A stretch of 64,000 bases of DNA, taken from the NCBI RefSeq assembly GCF_021728295.1, contig NZ_JAKJXE010000006.1, forward strand, positions 62,001 to 126,000, written 5' to 3'. Every line of letters begins with the position of its first letter. The stretch's first letter is position 1. Source of the DNA: Pseudomonas petrae (lineage in GTDB: Bacteria; Pseudomonadota; Gammaproteobacteria; Pseudomonadales; Pseudomonadaceae). Shown here in pieces: positions 31,371 to 44,640 of this stretch. A program made the translations under genes and the position numbers. The notes beneath the pieces were generated by a model. That model did not search any database, was not told where the DNA came from, and was given only the letters and a program-made list of their open reading frames with translations.

Positions 31371-32558
31371 TCAAGCCGCTCTGGCCGGCGCTGATATCCA
31401 CAGATTGCATAGCGCCCCCATACCAACCAATGCAATCCCTCCACACGCCGCTGCGACAAATCCCATGGCGGGGGAAACGCTGTCGATCGCGAATCCCACA
31501 ATCGGCGCGGACAGCGTCTGGCCTATTCGGTAAGCCGAATCGTGCAGCCCCATCACTTCACCTCGCACGCTGGAAGGCGCCAGCTTGGCAACCGCTTCCG
31601 AACCTGCAGCCAGCGTAGGCGTGCACAGCAGATTGGTGGGCAACAGCGCGAGCATCAGCCACCACCAGACGTCATCAAAGAACACTACGGGCAGCAGCAG
31701 CAGGCTCATTGCCAAAGCGAGTCTCATCTGCGACCACGACCTGTGGACAATCCCGTGGACATATCCGCCCACAATGGATGCAATGGACATGGCGGCGATG
31801 ACATACCCGGTAAAGGCAAGCTGATCGCTGGCGCGCAGCACGGCGATCAGTGCCAACTCGGTGCCGTACAGCACGAACAAAGCACCCGCACTGACGAACA
31901 TGACGGCCAGCAAACGGCCGCTCATCCATGTGCGGAGTTTGGGTCGCACGCGATCAGGATTTGCTGCGACTTCGTCCACATTGCGCGTAGGCCAGTTCAA
32001 CACGTAAAGCACAACATAAGAGAACGCACGCCAGAGGCCGATACCCGCCAGAGTGGCAGTCGCCGAATAGGTAGTGATCAACAGGATGCCGCTGGCAGGC
32101 CCGATCACGAATGAGAGCTCCATGAGCATCATGTTGAGCGAGTATGCAGGCCGGCGCTGATCTTCCGGCACCAGGCTGGCGACGAACTGCCTGGCGAGTG
32201 AACCCGTCGGCACCGTAAACAGGCCCGCCACAAAAGCCAGAAGGACGTAGAGCCAGTAGCTCACCATCGGCAGCAGTATCCAGGCGATAGTTGACAGCGT
32301 CCCGCAGACGGCCACTACCAGGCGCAGCCCGTGACGGTCAATCATCCGGCCGAGGAGGGGAGAGCCCACCGCGAACCCAAGGGCGGTCGCTGTTCCCACC
32401 ACGCCTGCATCAAAATAGCTGCCGCCCATTTCGTTGAGTACATGCAGGCTCAGCGTGAGCCCCATAATGGTCAGGGGCAAACCCGCAACAAACATGAACA
32501 ACGTGGCAGGCAGCACTCGAGGAATGGCCAGCACTCTCTGGTATTTGCGAATCGACAT
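31371..32558 (-). CDS. MFS transporter
   Basis: A 395-residue protein with about 12 hydrophobic segments and the MFS motif A loop G-R-M-I-D-R-H-G near residue 71. Its layout fits a drug or sugar efflux antiporter; substrate unknown. ATG 32558 follows an AAGGAG site and starts the first transmembrane helix at a sensible place; the ORF continues 87 nt upstream with a charged, non-membrane peptide. It is on the opposite strand to plsC and convergent with it. Confidence 0.88.
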   Translation of the reverse strand: MSIRKYQRVLAIPRVLPATLFMFVAGLPLTIMGLTLSLHVLNEMGGSYFDAGVVGTATALGFAVGSPLLGRMIDRHGLRLVVAVCGTLSTIAWILLPMVSYWLYVLLAFVAGLFTVPTGSLARQFVASLVPEDQRRPAYSLNMMLMELSFVIGPASGILLITTYSATATLAGIGLWRAFSYVVLYVLNWPTRNVDEVAANPDRVRPKLRTWMSGRLLAVMFVSAGALFVLYGTELALIAVLRASDQLAFTGYVIAAMSIASIVGGYVHGIVHRSWSQMRLALAMSLLLLPVVFFDDVWWWLMLALLPTNLLCTPTLAAGSEAVAKLAPSSVRGEVMGLHDSAYRIGQTLSAPIVGFAIDSVSPAMGFVAAACGGIALVGMGALCNLWISAPARAA

Positions 32559-32899
32559 ATGACTGCGGCTCCTTGGTCTTACATCTGTCCTGATGCAACG
32601 GTTCAATCGGCGGATATCTAAGTTTTTGCCGCTGTCATTGGCCAATCCAGGCGCAACGGCACACTCCCGCCTAACAAAAACTATCGTTCGAGTTTCAGGG
32701 CCAAATTATTGGCTGACAGGGCATGCAGATAATCCGCATCCCGATTAGAGATGCCAATTAGACGCGCAGCACCCCCAGTGTATCGTTCAAGCTCAAAAAC
32801 CATTTCCAACCCTCTCAATATCGCGTGTCCCCGACGGCGTGAGCGTCACAGCGGTGAATGGATCGAACCGATATGACCCTGATCGCGCGCGGAGGCAGT
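32559..32899. other. Intergenic region upstream of first acyltransferase gene
   Basis: A 341-bp gap between divergent MFS and acyltransferase genes. It must contain the promoters for both, but no clear -35/-10 pair, repeat or RNA gene stands out. A GGAGG ribosome site occurs at its right end. Confidence 0.6.
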
Positions 32900-34015
32900 A
32901 TGAATACGTTGGGTGACTTGGCGTCCAGACGAAACAACAACTTCAACTTGATCAGAATGCTTGCCGCCACGGCGGTACTGATTTCCCACAGTTACCCTCT
33001 TGCACTCGGCCATGATGCGGTCGAGCCGCTCTCGAACTGGATTGGCCTGTCACTCGGTGAACTGGCGGTAATCACCTTTTTCTGCGTCTCCGGCTTTTTT
33101 ATCTCCCTTAGCCGTGATCGCGCAGGCAGCACGCTGGATTTTTTCACCGCCCGGTTTCTGCGGATCTACCCAGGGCTGACACTCGTGCTGCTGCTCAGCG
33201 TGTTTCTGATCGGGCCTTTATTTACGACACTGAGTGCGTGGGAATATTTCAGCTCAGGTGAAACATACGGTTATCTCACCCATAACCTGACGCTGTTCAG
33301 CATGAAGTTCCAGCTGCCTGGCGTGTTCGAGAACAACCCTTGGCCCGGAATCAATGGGTCGCTGTGGACGCTCTTTTATGAAGTCGCTCTCTACATCCTG
33401 GTCGGCGGGCTTGGCAAATTTGCCTTTTACAGTGAAGGACGTAAATTCGCCGGCTTTCTACTGTCTTACGCCGCGCTGTACGTCGCCTTCAAAGCCTTGA
33501 TGTTGAACAGCGCTTTGCTCAATGACGTCCACCGCGCCGAGTTTTTCTTCACGTGGAGTTTGCCGTTTGTGCTGGGCATGTCCTTCTACCGATATCGTCA
33601 TCACATTCAGCATCGATGCATCGGCTTCCTGCCTTTCGCCGCGTTAGCCGCCGTCACATGGCGCACGACCTATTTCTTCGAGTGCTTTGTGCTGGCCTGG
33701 ACGTATCTGATTTTCTACCTCGGGTTCGCCACTCACCCCCTGGTCGACCGCTACAACCAGCTGGGTGATTACTCGTACGGCGTTTATATCTATGCCTTCC
33801 CGATTCAGGAAATCCTCGCCCATCTGTTCAAAGGCATCGGGCCTGTCAGCATGATGCTGCTCGCGTTCCCGCTTGTGTTACTGGCAGCCATGTTCTCTTG
33901 GCATGTTATCGAGAAGCTCGCTATGGCCTGGCGCCGTGGGCTTGCCGGGTCTTTAAGCATTCGCCTGGACAACTTGAAAACCCGCTGGACCGGAACCGGG
34001 AAAGGTACCGCATGA
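32900..34015 (+). CDS. Membrane O-acyltransferase (acyltransferase family 3), copy 1
   Basis: A 371-residue integral membrane protein with about ten hydrophobic segments. Early residues N-F-N-L-I-R-M-L-A-A-T-A-V-L-I-S-H-S carry the family's conserved R/H pair, and A-R-F-L-R-I-Y-P-G-L follows. Such OafA/NodX-type enzymes acetylate or acylate surface sugars. ATG 32900 has a perfect GGAGG site; an ATG 42 nt upstream (32858) lacks one. It is followed after 63 nt by a second, different acyltransferase gene. Confidence 0.9.
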   Translation: MNTLGDLASRRNNNFNLIRMLAATAVLISHSYPLALGHDAVEPLSNWIGLSLGELAVITFFCVSGFFISLSRDRAGSTLDFFTARFLRIYPGLTLVLLLSVFLIGPLFTTLSAWEYFSSGETYGYLTHNLTLFSMKFQLPGVFENNPWPGINGSLWTLFYEVALYILVGGLGKFAFYSEGRKFAGFLLSYAALYVAFKALMLNSALLNDVHRAEFFFTWSLPFVLGMSFYRYRHHIQHRCIGFLPFAALAAVTWRTTYFFECFVLAWTYLIFYLGFATHPLVDRYNQLGDYSYGVYIYAFPIQEILAHLFKGIGPVSMMLLAFPLVLLAAMFSWHVIEKLAMAWRRGLAGSLSIRLDNLKTRWTGTGKGTA

Positions 34016-34078
34016 GATGACCTGCGCACCGAGGGAGAATCTAAACGCATCCGGCATGGATTCAACAGGGAGTTTGCG

Positions 34079-35227
34079 ATGAAGAGATTTCAAGTGCTGG
34101 ACGGCTTTAGGGGCATCTGCGCACTGAGCGTTGCGGTCTATCACATCCACATTCCACAGAGCTTCGGCGAATGGGCGTTCTTCCGAAATGCTCATTACCT
34201 GGTGAGCTTTTTCTTCGTCCTGAGCGGGTTTGTCATGGTCCACACCTACGGACAGCGGCTGGCAACGACGGACCAGTTCAAGCAGTTCTTCATCACTCGC
34301 ACCTTCCGACTTTACCCCTTGCACGTCTTTGTGCTCCTGCTCGCTATCGCATTGGAGGTTATGAAGCTGGGTGCGGAGAATGCCGGCATAGCGTTCAATC
34401 AGCCCAGCTTCACCGGGCAGCGCGCGCCCCAGGAAATCATCCCCAACCTGCTGCTGTTGCAGTCCTGGTGGCCGGGATTCAATCCCCAGTCGTTCAACTT
34501 TCCGGCGTGGAGCATCAGTGTCGAGTACTACATTTACATGATCTTCGCGGGGATACTCTTGTGTACCCCACGCTTCGCCACGCTGATATTTCTGATGATT
34601 TCGTTGATGGCTACGGTGTGCTTGTCCTTGGGACTTGCCTATCTGATGGAGCCTGCATTGCAGGGTCTATCCTGTTTCTTTGCAGGCGTGATGACCTATC
34701 ACCTCTATCGGGTTATCCACAACAAGACCATTCCGCGCTGGCTGCACACAGCTTTGGAAGTCGTCGGGGTCTGCCTGACAGTGAGCTTGCTGGTGAGTAA
34801 CATCGATCACAAGCAGATCATTCTGACGTTGGGCTTCTGCGCGCTCATGTTGATTTTCTCCTTTGAGGGAGGAGTGATCTCGACCTTGCTGAAGGCTCGC
34901 CCGTTCGAGAAGCTGGGCGCGCTGTCCTACTCGATCTACATGACCCATGCGATGGTCCTATTCGCCTTCACCCTCGCCATGCTTCTTGTAGGGAAAGTCG
35001 CCGGCAACACCATCGTCACATACGCTGCCGCGGCGCCAGGCCCGATGCTTTCCTTCCACGACGAAGTGGCTGATAACTTCCTGCTCATCGGTCTGTTGAT
35101 CTTGATTGTGGGTATATCTGCGGTCAGCCACCGACTCATTGAACTGCGCAGTATCGAATGGGGCAAACGGTTGAGAAGCGGAGGGCGGACCACGTTGGCG
35201 ATCAATCCCATGAAAACCTTGAGCTGA
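34079..35227 (+). CDS. Membrane O-acyltransferase (acyltransferase family 3), copy 2
   Basis: A 382-residue member of the same family as its upstream neighbour, but clearly distinct in sequence. It starts with L-D-G-F-R-G-I-C-A-L-S-V-A-V-Y-H-I, and has F-F-F-V-L-S-G-F-V-M and R-L-Y-P-L-H later, the standard pattern of OafA-type proteins. An AGGGAG site precedes the ATG. It ends at a bidirectional terminator facing gyrB. A perfect DnaA box lies inside at 34713. Likely modifies O-antigen or another glycan. Confidence 0.92.
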   Translation: MKRFQVLDGFRGICALSVAVYHIHIPQSFGEWAFFRNAHYLVSFFFVLSGFVMVHTYGQRLATTDQFKQFFITRTFRLYPLHVFVLLLAIALEVMKLGAENAGIAFNQPSFTGQRAPQEIIPNLLLLQSWWPGFNPQSFNFPAWSISVEYYIYMIFAGILLCTPRFATLIFLMISLMATVCLSLGLAYLMEPALQGLSCFFAGVMTYHLYRVIHNKTIPRWLHTALEVVGVCLTVSLLVSNIDHKQIILTLGFCALMLIFSFEGGVISTLLKARPFEKLGALSYSIYMTHAMVLFAFTLAMLLVGKVAGNTIVTYAAAAPGPMLSFHDEVADNFLLIGLLILIVGISAVSHRLIELRSIEWGKRLRSGGRTTLAINPMKTLS

Positions 35228-35238
35228 ATCCCTAAACG

Positions 35239-35275
35239 AAACAGCCCCAATCGATTCGCATCGTTGGGGCTGTTT
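35239..35275. terminator. Bidirectional terminator between acyltransferase gene and gyrB
   Basis: AAACAGCCCCAA and TTGGGGCTGTTT form a 12-bp stem with an internal CGAT/ATCG extension and T/A tracts on both sides. Confidence 0.92.
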
Positions 35276-35291
35276 GGTTAGCAGGTGAACC

Positions 35292-38817
<3,526 letters not shown>

Positions 38818-38830
38818 TGATCAACTGCTG

Positions 38831-39934
38831 TTACAGGCGCATCGGCATAACGACATAGGCCGAGTCGTCATTGCCGGATTCCTGCACCAACGCACTGCTG
38901 TTGGAATCCGAGAGGATCAGACGGACTTGCTCCGTAGTCATGACACCCAGTACGTCGAGCAGATAGCTCACGTTAAATCCGATCTCGAGCGAGCTGCCGT
39001 TGTATTCGACACTGATTTCCTCTTCGGCTTCCTCTTGCTCCGGGTTATTCGCTTGAATCTTCAACTGGCCGTTAGCCAACTGAAGGCGAATACCTCGATA
39101 CTTCTCGTTGGAAAGAATCGCCGTGCGGCTGAACGCTTCCCGCAGTGCCTGACGATCACCCACTACCAGCTTGTCGCCGCCCTTGGGCAGCACTCGCTCA
39201 TAGTCAGGAAATTTGCCGTCTACCAGTTTGGATGTGAACGTGAACTCACCCGTGGTCGCACGAATATGATGCTGACCGAGCACAATGCTGACCAGTCCAT
39301 CTTGCTCGGTCAGTAGCCGCGCCAGTTCAAGTATCCCCTTACGCGGCACGATCACTTGGTGACGGTCAGCTTGCTCGATCTCAGCCGCCATGGAGCACAT
39401 CGCAAGACGATGCCCATCAGTTGCAACCGCGCGCAGAATGCCTGACTGAACCTCAAGCAACATGCCATTGAGGTAGTAGCGAACGTCTTGCTGGGCCATG
39501 GCAAAGCTGGTGCGCTCGATCAAACGGCGCAGCTTGCTCTGAACGAGACTGAATGTGAGAGACCCCGGGCCTTCTTCGACGGTTGGGAAGTCGTTGGCGG
39601 GCAGGGTAGACAGGGTGAAGCGGCTACGGCCGGCTTTGACGATCAGCTTTTGCTCGTCGAGCTTGATATCGATGAGCGCGTCATTGGGAATGCTTTTGCA
39701 GATGTCCATCAGCTTGCGCGCAGGCACCGTGATTTCGCCCGGCTCGGCAGGCTCCTCCAGCTGCACACGGCCGACCAGCTCGACTTCCAGGTCAGTACCG
39801 GTCAAAGACAGCTGCTGGCCCTGAACGACCAGAAGCACGTTCGACAGAACCGGCAAGGTCTGACGGCGTTCAACAACGCCCGCGACCAGTTGCAGGGGTT
39901 TCAACAGGGCTTCGCGTTGAATGGTGAAATGCAT
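38831..39934 (-). CDS. dnaN: DNA polymerase III beta sliding clamp
   Basis: A 367-residue three-domain clamp. It begins M-H-F-T-I-Q-R-E-A-L-L-K-P-L and ends Y-V-V-M-P-M-R-L, the usual C-terminus that forms part of the peptide-binding pocket. Length is exact for the family. It is 35 nt after dnaA and is co-transcribed with recF and gyrB. Confidence 0.98.
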   Translation of the reverse strand: MHFTIQREALLKPLQLVAGVVERRQTLPVLSNVLLVVQGQQLSLTGTDLEVELVGRVQLEEPAEPGEITVPARKLMDICKSIPNDALIDIKLDEQKLIVKAGRSRFTLSTLPANDFPTVEEGPGSLTFSLVQSKLRRLIERTSFAMAQQDVRYYLNGMLLEVQSGILRAVATDGHRLAMCSMAAEIEQADRHQVIVPRKGILELARLLTEQDGLVSIVLGQHHIRATTGEFTFTSKLVDGKFPDYERVLPKGGDKLVVGDRQALREAFSRTAILSNEKYRGIRLQLANGQLKIQANNPEQEEAEEEISVEYNGSSLEIGFNVSYLLDVLGVMTTEQVRLILSDSNSSALVQESGNDDSAYVVMPMRL

Positions 39935-39969
39935 GGTCTAGTCCCTTGCCTTGATAAGCTGCGTCGGCA

Positions 39970-41505
39970 TCACGTTGTCAAAGTCCGCAGCAGGTTCTTG
40001 TAGTCCTCGCGGATGTCCGCATCGGATTCTTTCAATTCATTGATCTTCCGGCACGCGTGCAACACGGTTGTGTGATCGCGGCCGCCAAACACATCACCGA
40101 TTTCGGGAAGGCTGTGATTGGTCAGTTCCTTGGACAATGCCATCGCCACTTGCCGCGGTCTCGCGACGGACCTGGAACGGCGCTTGGAAAGCAGGTCAGA
40201 GATCTTTATCTTGTAGTATTCAGCGACAGTCCGCTGGATGTTATCCACACTCACGAGCTTGTCCTGCAACGCTAGCAGGTCCTTCAACGACTCGCGGATC
40301 AACTCGATCGTGATGTCACGGCCCATGAAGTGTGAGTGAGCGATGACGCGCTTCAGCGCACCCTCAAGCTCTCGCACATTGGAACGGATACGCTGTGCGA
40401 TAAAAAACGCAGCGTCGTGAGGGAGATCGACTTTCGCCTGATCCGCTTTCTTCATCAAAATCGCCACCCGTGTTTCCAGCTCCGGGGGCTCGACGGCGAC
40501 CGTCAGGCCCCAACCGAAACGCGACTTGAGGCGCTCTTCAAGGCCTTCGATTTCTTTAGGGTAGCGGTCACTCGTGAGAATAACCTGCTGACCACCTTCG
40601 AGAAGGGCGTTGAAGGTGTGGAAAAACTCTTCCTGGGAACGTTCCTTGCGCGCAAAAAATTGAATGTCATCAATTAGCAGTGCGTCGACGGAGCGATAGA
40701 AGCGCTTGAACTCATTGATAGCATTGAGCTGTAGCGCCTTGACCATATCCGCCACAAATCGCTCGGAGTGCAGATACACGACCTTGGCATTCGGGTTTTT
40801 CTTGAGCAGGTGGTTACCCACAGCATGCATCAAGTGAGTTTTACCCAGACCTACACCGCCATAAAGGAAGAGCGGGTTATAGCCATGCTTGGGGTTGTCC
40901 GCTACCTGCCAGGCGGCCGCACGCGCCAGTTGGTTGGATTTACCTTCGACAAAGTTTTCGAATGTGAAGGTCCTGTTCAGATAGCTGGTGTGCTTCAGAG
41001 CGCCCTCAACCTGAACATTACGCTGCTCGGCCCGCGCAGGAGCTTGCTGGGAACTGGCGCCCGCCATTGGATCAAAGCTAGCTCGGGAAGGCTCATCCTC
41101 GACATTCAAAGAGGTCTGAATCATTGGAGCAGGCGTTGCGACGGACTGCGGTGCTCGTGCTGTAACCGGCGCTTCGCTAGTAGCTGCCATCTCGGCGGCC
41201 TGAGATGCGGCTGCCGCCGCAGCAAGCGGTGCATTCGGGGCTGCACGTGGGGCCGAGCTACGCTTGCTGCCTATTAATAAGGAAAGCGCCGGGGCAATAC
41301 CCTGACCGTGCTCGCCCAGCAACTCGAGCAATCGACCCAGGTACTTTTCATTGACCCAGTCCAGCACAAATCGGTTGGGCGCATACACGCGCAATTCGTC
41401 GCCTTCGGCTTCAACCTGTAACGGACGGATCCAGGTGTTGAATTGCTGGGCAGGCAGCTCATCGCGCAAAAGCTCAACGCATTGCTGCCAAAGTTCCACT
41501 GACAC
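39970..41505 (-). CDS. dnaA: Chromosomal replication initiator DnaA
   Basis: A 511-residue AAA+ initiator. Domain I covers residues 1-90, followed by an Ala/Pro-rich linker (domain II, about 80-180), the ATPase domain with Walker [10 protein letters not shown] near residue 213 and D-D-I-Q-F near 276, and domain IV with the DnaA-box signature G-G-R-D-H-T-T-V near residue 478. Start is GTG at 41505 with an AGGGGAT site. A DnaA box lies inside the gene (40241). Confidence 0.98.
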   Translation of the reverse strand: MSVELWQQCVELLRDELPAQQFNTWIRPLQVEAEGDELRVYAPNRFVLDWVNEKYLGRLLELLGEHGQGIAPALSLLIGSKRSSAPRAAPNAPLAAAAAASQAAEMAATSEAPVTARAPQSVATPAPMIQTSLNVEDEPSRASFDPMAGASSQQAPARAEQRNVQVEGALKHTSYLNRTFTFENFVEGKSNQLARAAAWQVADNPKHGYNPLFLYGGVGLGKTHLMHAVGNHLLKKNPNAKVVYLHSERFVADMVKALQLNAINEFKRFYRSVDALLIDDIQFFARKERSQEEFFHTFNALLEGGQQVILTSDRYPKEIEGLEERLKSRFGWGLTVAVEPPELETRVAILMKKADQAKVDLPHDAAFFIAQRIRSNVRELEGALKRVIAHSHFMGRDITIELIRESLKDLLALQDKLVSVDNIQRTVAEYYKIKISDLLSKRRSRSVARPRQVAMALSKELTNHSLPEIGDVFGGRDHTTVLHACRKINELKESDADIREDYKNLLRTLTT

Positions 41506-42000
41506 AAATATCCCCTAGATTCTGAAGCCGGCGCGGCAAAAACAAGCGGCCATTGTAACCACCCCTAACTGACTTATCCACACGAAGGTGGGGTGCTGAC
41601 GCACGATATCCATGGGAAAGCGCATAAAAAGACGACAACCGGTGGATAGTTAAGGTCTGTGGATAACCACGCTTCAGCTCCTTGCATAACCCTGGGCTAA
41701 AAGCTGTGGATAAAGCCACTGTGGATAACTATACGTTCTGTGCACAGCTTGTAATCAGCTGCCGCACAGCCCGGGCACTGCTTGTGGACAGACTTTCAGT
41801 CCTCTGTACATCAAGCAATACGTGGCCCGCAGAGCTTTATCCACAGAAATCCTTCCCTTAAGCTTTTATAAGCTTTACAAAGAAGCTTTAAATACCTTCC
41901 TTCTTTATTTCTATATCTACGCTCCAAGAATGCACCGGCTGATTGATCGCTGTCGATGAATTGCACTCAGGAACTAAATGCAAGAAACGTTGGTTGGAAA
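41506..42000. other. oriC: Chromosomal replication origin oriC
   Basis: The dnaA-rpmH gap, where pseudomonad origins map. Perfect DnaA boxes (TTATCCACA or complement) occur at 41574, 41658, 41705, 41720 and 41837, in mixed orientation, with near matches (TGTGCACAG near 41740, TTGTGGACA near 41783). An AT-rich stretch at 41857-41925 with AAGCTTTTATAAGCTTTA and TTCTTTATTTCTATAT repeats is the likely unwinding element. Confidence 0.93.
41552..41582 (-). promoter_or_regulatory. Candidate dnaA promoter overlapped by a DnaA box
   Basis: On the reverse strand TACAAT (-10) is preceded by a 17-nt spacer and TGGATA, a weak -35 that is part of the perfect DnaA box at 41574-41582. The arrangement would let DnaA repress its own gene. 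Called from sequence pattern only. Confidence 0.45.
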
Positions 42001-42029
42001 TTGACCTGCGAGCCCGCTTTCTCTAGAAT
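42001..42029 (+). promoter_or_regulatory. Sigma70-type promoter of rpmH-rnpA
   Basis: TTGACC, a 17-nt spacer and TAGAAT form a strong promoter 61 nt before rpmH. A short CCCCG...CGGGG hairpin follows at 42030-42050 in the leader. Confidence 0.75.
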
Positions 42030-42089
42030 CCCCGGTCTCTTAAAACGGGGGCCATTCCGGCCCGTTGTGGACGAACCAGGTAACACGCC

Positions 42090-42224
42090 ATGAAACGTAC
42101 TTTCCAACCCAGCACTATCAAGCGCGCTCGCACCCACGGTTTCCGTGCTCGTATGGCCACCAAAAACGGTCGCGCAGTCCTGTCGCGTCGTCGCGCAAAA
42201 GGCCGTAAGCGTCTGGCAGTTTGA
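42090..42224 (+). CDS. rpmH: 50S ribosomal protein L34
   Basis: A 44-residue, highly basic protein starting M-K-R-T-F-Q-P-S and ending K-R-L-A-V, the L34 pattern with [14 protein letters not shown]. It is too short for many ORF tools. It begins the rpmH-rnpA-yidD-yidC-mnmE block, 14 nt before rnpA. Confidence 0.98.
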
Positions 42225-42237
42225 TTAATCGGCACAG

Positions 42238-42642
42238 GTGGTGAGTCAGGACTTCAGTCGGGAAAAGCGTTTGCTGACACCCCGGCATTTCAAGGCAGTC
42301 TTTGACTCCCCCACCGGCAAGGTTCCGGGGAAAAACCTCCTGCTCCTTGTGCGCAACAACGACCTTGATCATCCCCGTCTCGGGCTGGTAATCGGGAAGA
42401 AGAGCGTAAAGCTCTCCGTCGAGCGCAACCGTTTGAAACGCCTGATGCGTGAGTCGTTTCGCCTTCACCAGGACAACCTGGTCGGATGGGATATCGTCGT
42501 CGTCGCACGCAAAGGCTTGGGTGACATTGAAAACCCCGAATTGATTCAGCATTTCGGCAAGCTCTGGAAACGTCTGGCGCGCAGCCGGCCCGATCCCGAA
42601 CTTAAAACCGAAACTGCGGGGGTAGACAGTCCTGATGCGTAA
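42238..42642 (+). CDS. rnpA: Ribonuclease P protein component
   Basis: A 134-residue basic protein that supports the RNase P RNA in tRNA 5' processing. The RNR motif is R-N-R-L-K-R-L-M-R near residue 62. Start is GTG at 42238 (M-V-S-x-D-F in relatives), with a tandem GTG at 42241. It overlaps yidD by 8 nt. Confidence 0.96.
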   Translation: MVSQDFSREKRLLTPRHFKAVFDSPTGKVPGKNLLLLVRNNDLDHPRLGLVIGKKSVKLSVERNRLKRLMRESFRLHQDNLVGWDIVVVARKGLGDIENPELIQHFGKLWKRLARSRPDPELKTETAGVDSPDA

Positions 42643-42880
42643 ACTGGCGCTCGTTCCGATCCAGTTTTACCGCTATGCCATCAGTCCTCTGATGGCCAGT
42701 CACTGTCGTTTCTACCCCAGTTGCTCCTGCTACGCGTACGAGGCCATTGAAAATTATGGTCTGGTACGCGGTGGCTGGCTGACCTTACGTCGCTTAGGTC
42801 GGTGTCATCCCTGGAATCCCGGTGGTTATGACCCGGTTCCACCTGCTCCCACCTCCCGTTCCTCTTCGATGGCCGAGTAA
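42635..42880 (+). CDS. yidD: Membrane protein insertion efficiency factor YidD
   Basis: An 81-residue protein with the conserved F-Y-R-Y-A-I-S-P-L block, a cysteine-rich motif [14 protein letters not shown] and [14 protein letters not shown]. It assists YidC at the inner membrane. It overlaps rnpA by 8 nt and ends 2 nt before yidC. Confidence 0.96.
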   Translation: MRKLALVPIQFYRYAISPLMASHCRFYPSCSCYAYEAIENYGLVRGGWLTLRRLGRCHPWNPGGYDPVPPAPTSRSSSMAE

Positions 42881-42882
42881 TC

Positions 42883-44562
42883 ATGGATATTAAACGCACG
42901 ATCCTGATCGTCGCCCTGGCAATCGTGACCTATGTCGGTGTCCTGAAATGGAACCAGGACTATGGTCAGGCTGCCTTGCCGACTCAGAATGTTGCTGCCA
43001 ACACCAATACATCCGCTATTCCTGATGCTCCGCAAGGCTCGGCGACTGCCAATGCAGACGTCCCTAGCGCCACGGGCGAAGTGGCTGCGCCGGCGGAAAT
43101 GCCGGTGGCCACCAGCAAAGATCTGATTCAGGTGAAGACAGACGTCCTCAACCTGGAGATTGATCCAGTGGGCGGCGACGTGGTGCAGCTTCGTTTGCCA
43201 CTTTATCCACGCCGTCAGGATCACCCGGAGATTCCTTTCCAACTGTTCGATAACGGTGGCGAGAGGATTTTCCTTGCTCAGAGCGGTCTGACTGGCGCGA
43301 ACGGTCCTGATGCCAGAGCCACTGGTCGTCCGGTCTACTCGGCTACGCAAAAGAGTTACCAGCTGGCTGATGGCCAGAACGATCTGGTCGTCGATCTGAA
43401 ATTCAGCGATGGCGGCGTCAACTACATCAAGCGCTTCACGTTCAAACGCGGGCTGTATGACCTGACCGTTTCCTACGTGATCGACAACCAAAGCCCGCAG
43501 GCGTGGAACGGCAACCTGTTCGCACAGCTGAAACGTGATGCGAGCGCTGATCCATCCTCGACTACCGCTACGGGCACCGCCACCTATCTCGGTGCTGCCA
43601 TGTGGACACCTTCGGAACCCTACAAAAAGGTTTCCATGAAGGACATCGATAAAGGATCAGTGAAGGATACTGTTCAGGGTGGTTGGGTCGCCTGGTTGCA
43701 GCATTACTTCGTGACCGCCTGGATTCCGAACAAGACTGACAGCAACACCGTCACCACCCGTAAGGACAGTGCCGGCAATTACATCATCGGTTTCACTGGC
43801 CCGGCATTGACGGTCGCACCTGGCGCGAAAGCCGAGACAACTGCAACGCTTTACGCCGGTCCCAAGAGTCAGGCAGTCCTGAAGGAGTTGTCCCCAGGTC
43901 TGGAACTGACAGTGGATTACGGGATTCTGTGGTTCATTGCCCAGCCTATTTTCTGGCTGCTGCAACATATCCACAGCATCGTCGGCAACTGGGGCTGGTC
44001 GATTATTTTCCTGACCATGCTGATCAAAGGGCTTTTCTTCCCTCTGTCGGCTGCCAGTTACAAATCCATGGCACGCATGCGCGCAGTCGCGCCGCGCCTT
44101 GCCGCGCTGAAAGAACAGCATGGCGACGATCGTCAGAAGCTGTCTCAGTCGATGATGGAACTGTACAAGAAAGAGAAGATAAACCCGTTGGGTGGATGCT
44201 TGCCGATTCTGGTCCAGATGCCGGTGTTCCTGTCGCTGTACTGGGTACTGCTTGAAAGCGTCGAAATGCGCCAGGCACCGTGGCTGCTGTGGATAACTGA
44301 CCTGTCGATCAAAGATCCGTTCTTTATTCTGCCGATCATCATGGGCGCTACCATGTTTATCCAGCAGCGCTTGAACCCGACACCTCCGGATCCGATGCAG
44401 GCCAAGGTCATGAAGCTGATGCCAATCATCTTCACGTTCTTCTTCTTGTGGTTCCCGGCTGGTCTGGTGCTGTACTGGGTTGTGAACAACACCTTGTCCA
44501 TCACTCAACAGTGGTACATCACCCGCAGCATCGAAGCGAAAGCCAAGAAAGCTGAAGCCTGA
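42883..44562 (+). CDS. yidC: Membrane protein insertase YidC
   Basis: A 559-residue Gram-negative YidC: N-terminal transmembrane anchor (residues 5-22), a large periplasmic domain (about 60-340), then five conserved transmembrane segments including the I-N-P-L-G-G-C-L-P-I block near residue 430. It inserts proteins such as ATP synthase subunit c with or without SecYEG. A perfect DnaA box is inside at 44288. Confidence 0.97.
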   Translation: MDIKRTILIVALAIVTYVGVLKWNQDYGQAALPTQNVAANTNTSAIPDAPQGSATANADVPSATGEVAAPAEMPVATSKDLIQVKTDVLNLEIDPVGGDVVQLRLPLYPRRQDHPEIPFQLFDNGGERIFLAQSGLTGANGPDARATGRPVYSATQKSYQLADGQNDLVVDLKFSDGGVNYIKRFTFKRGLYDLTVSYVIDNQSPQAWNGNLFAQLKRDASADPSSTTATGTATYLGAAMWTPSEPYKKVSMKDIDKGSVKDTVQGGWVAWLQHYFVTAWIPNKTDSNTVTTRKDSAGNYIIGFTGPALTVAPGAKAETTATLYAGPKSQAVLKELSPGLELTVDYGILWFIAQPIFWLLQHIHSIVGNWGWSIIFLTMLIKGLFFPLSAASYKSMARMRAVAPRLAALKEQHGDDRQKLSQSMMELYKKEKINPLGGCLPILVQMPVFLSLYWVLLESVEMRQAPWLLWITDLSIKDPFFILPIIMGATMFIQQRLNPTPPDPMQAKVMKLMPIIFTFFFLWFPAGLVLYWVVNNTLSITQQWYITRSIEAKAKKAEA

Positions 44563-44585
44563 TCTACCCTGTTAACAAGTCACTC

Positions 44586-44610
44586 AAAACGCCCCCTCGT
44601 GGGGCGTTTT
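44586..44610 (+). terminator. Hairpin between yidC and mnmE
   Basis: AAAACGCCCC / GGGGCGTTTT with a 5-nt loop (CTCGT), followed by a short non-T tail. Suits partial termination after yidC. Confidence 0.8.
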
Positions 44611-44640
44611 GCTATCCGTCGGTTGCCCAGGAGTCGGCCC

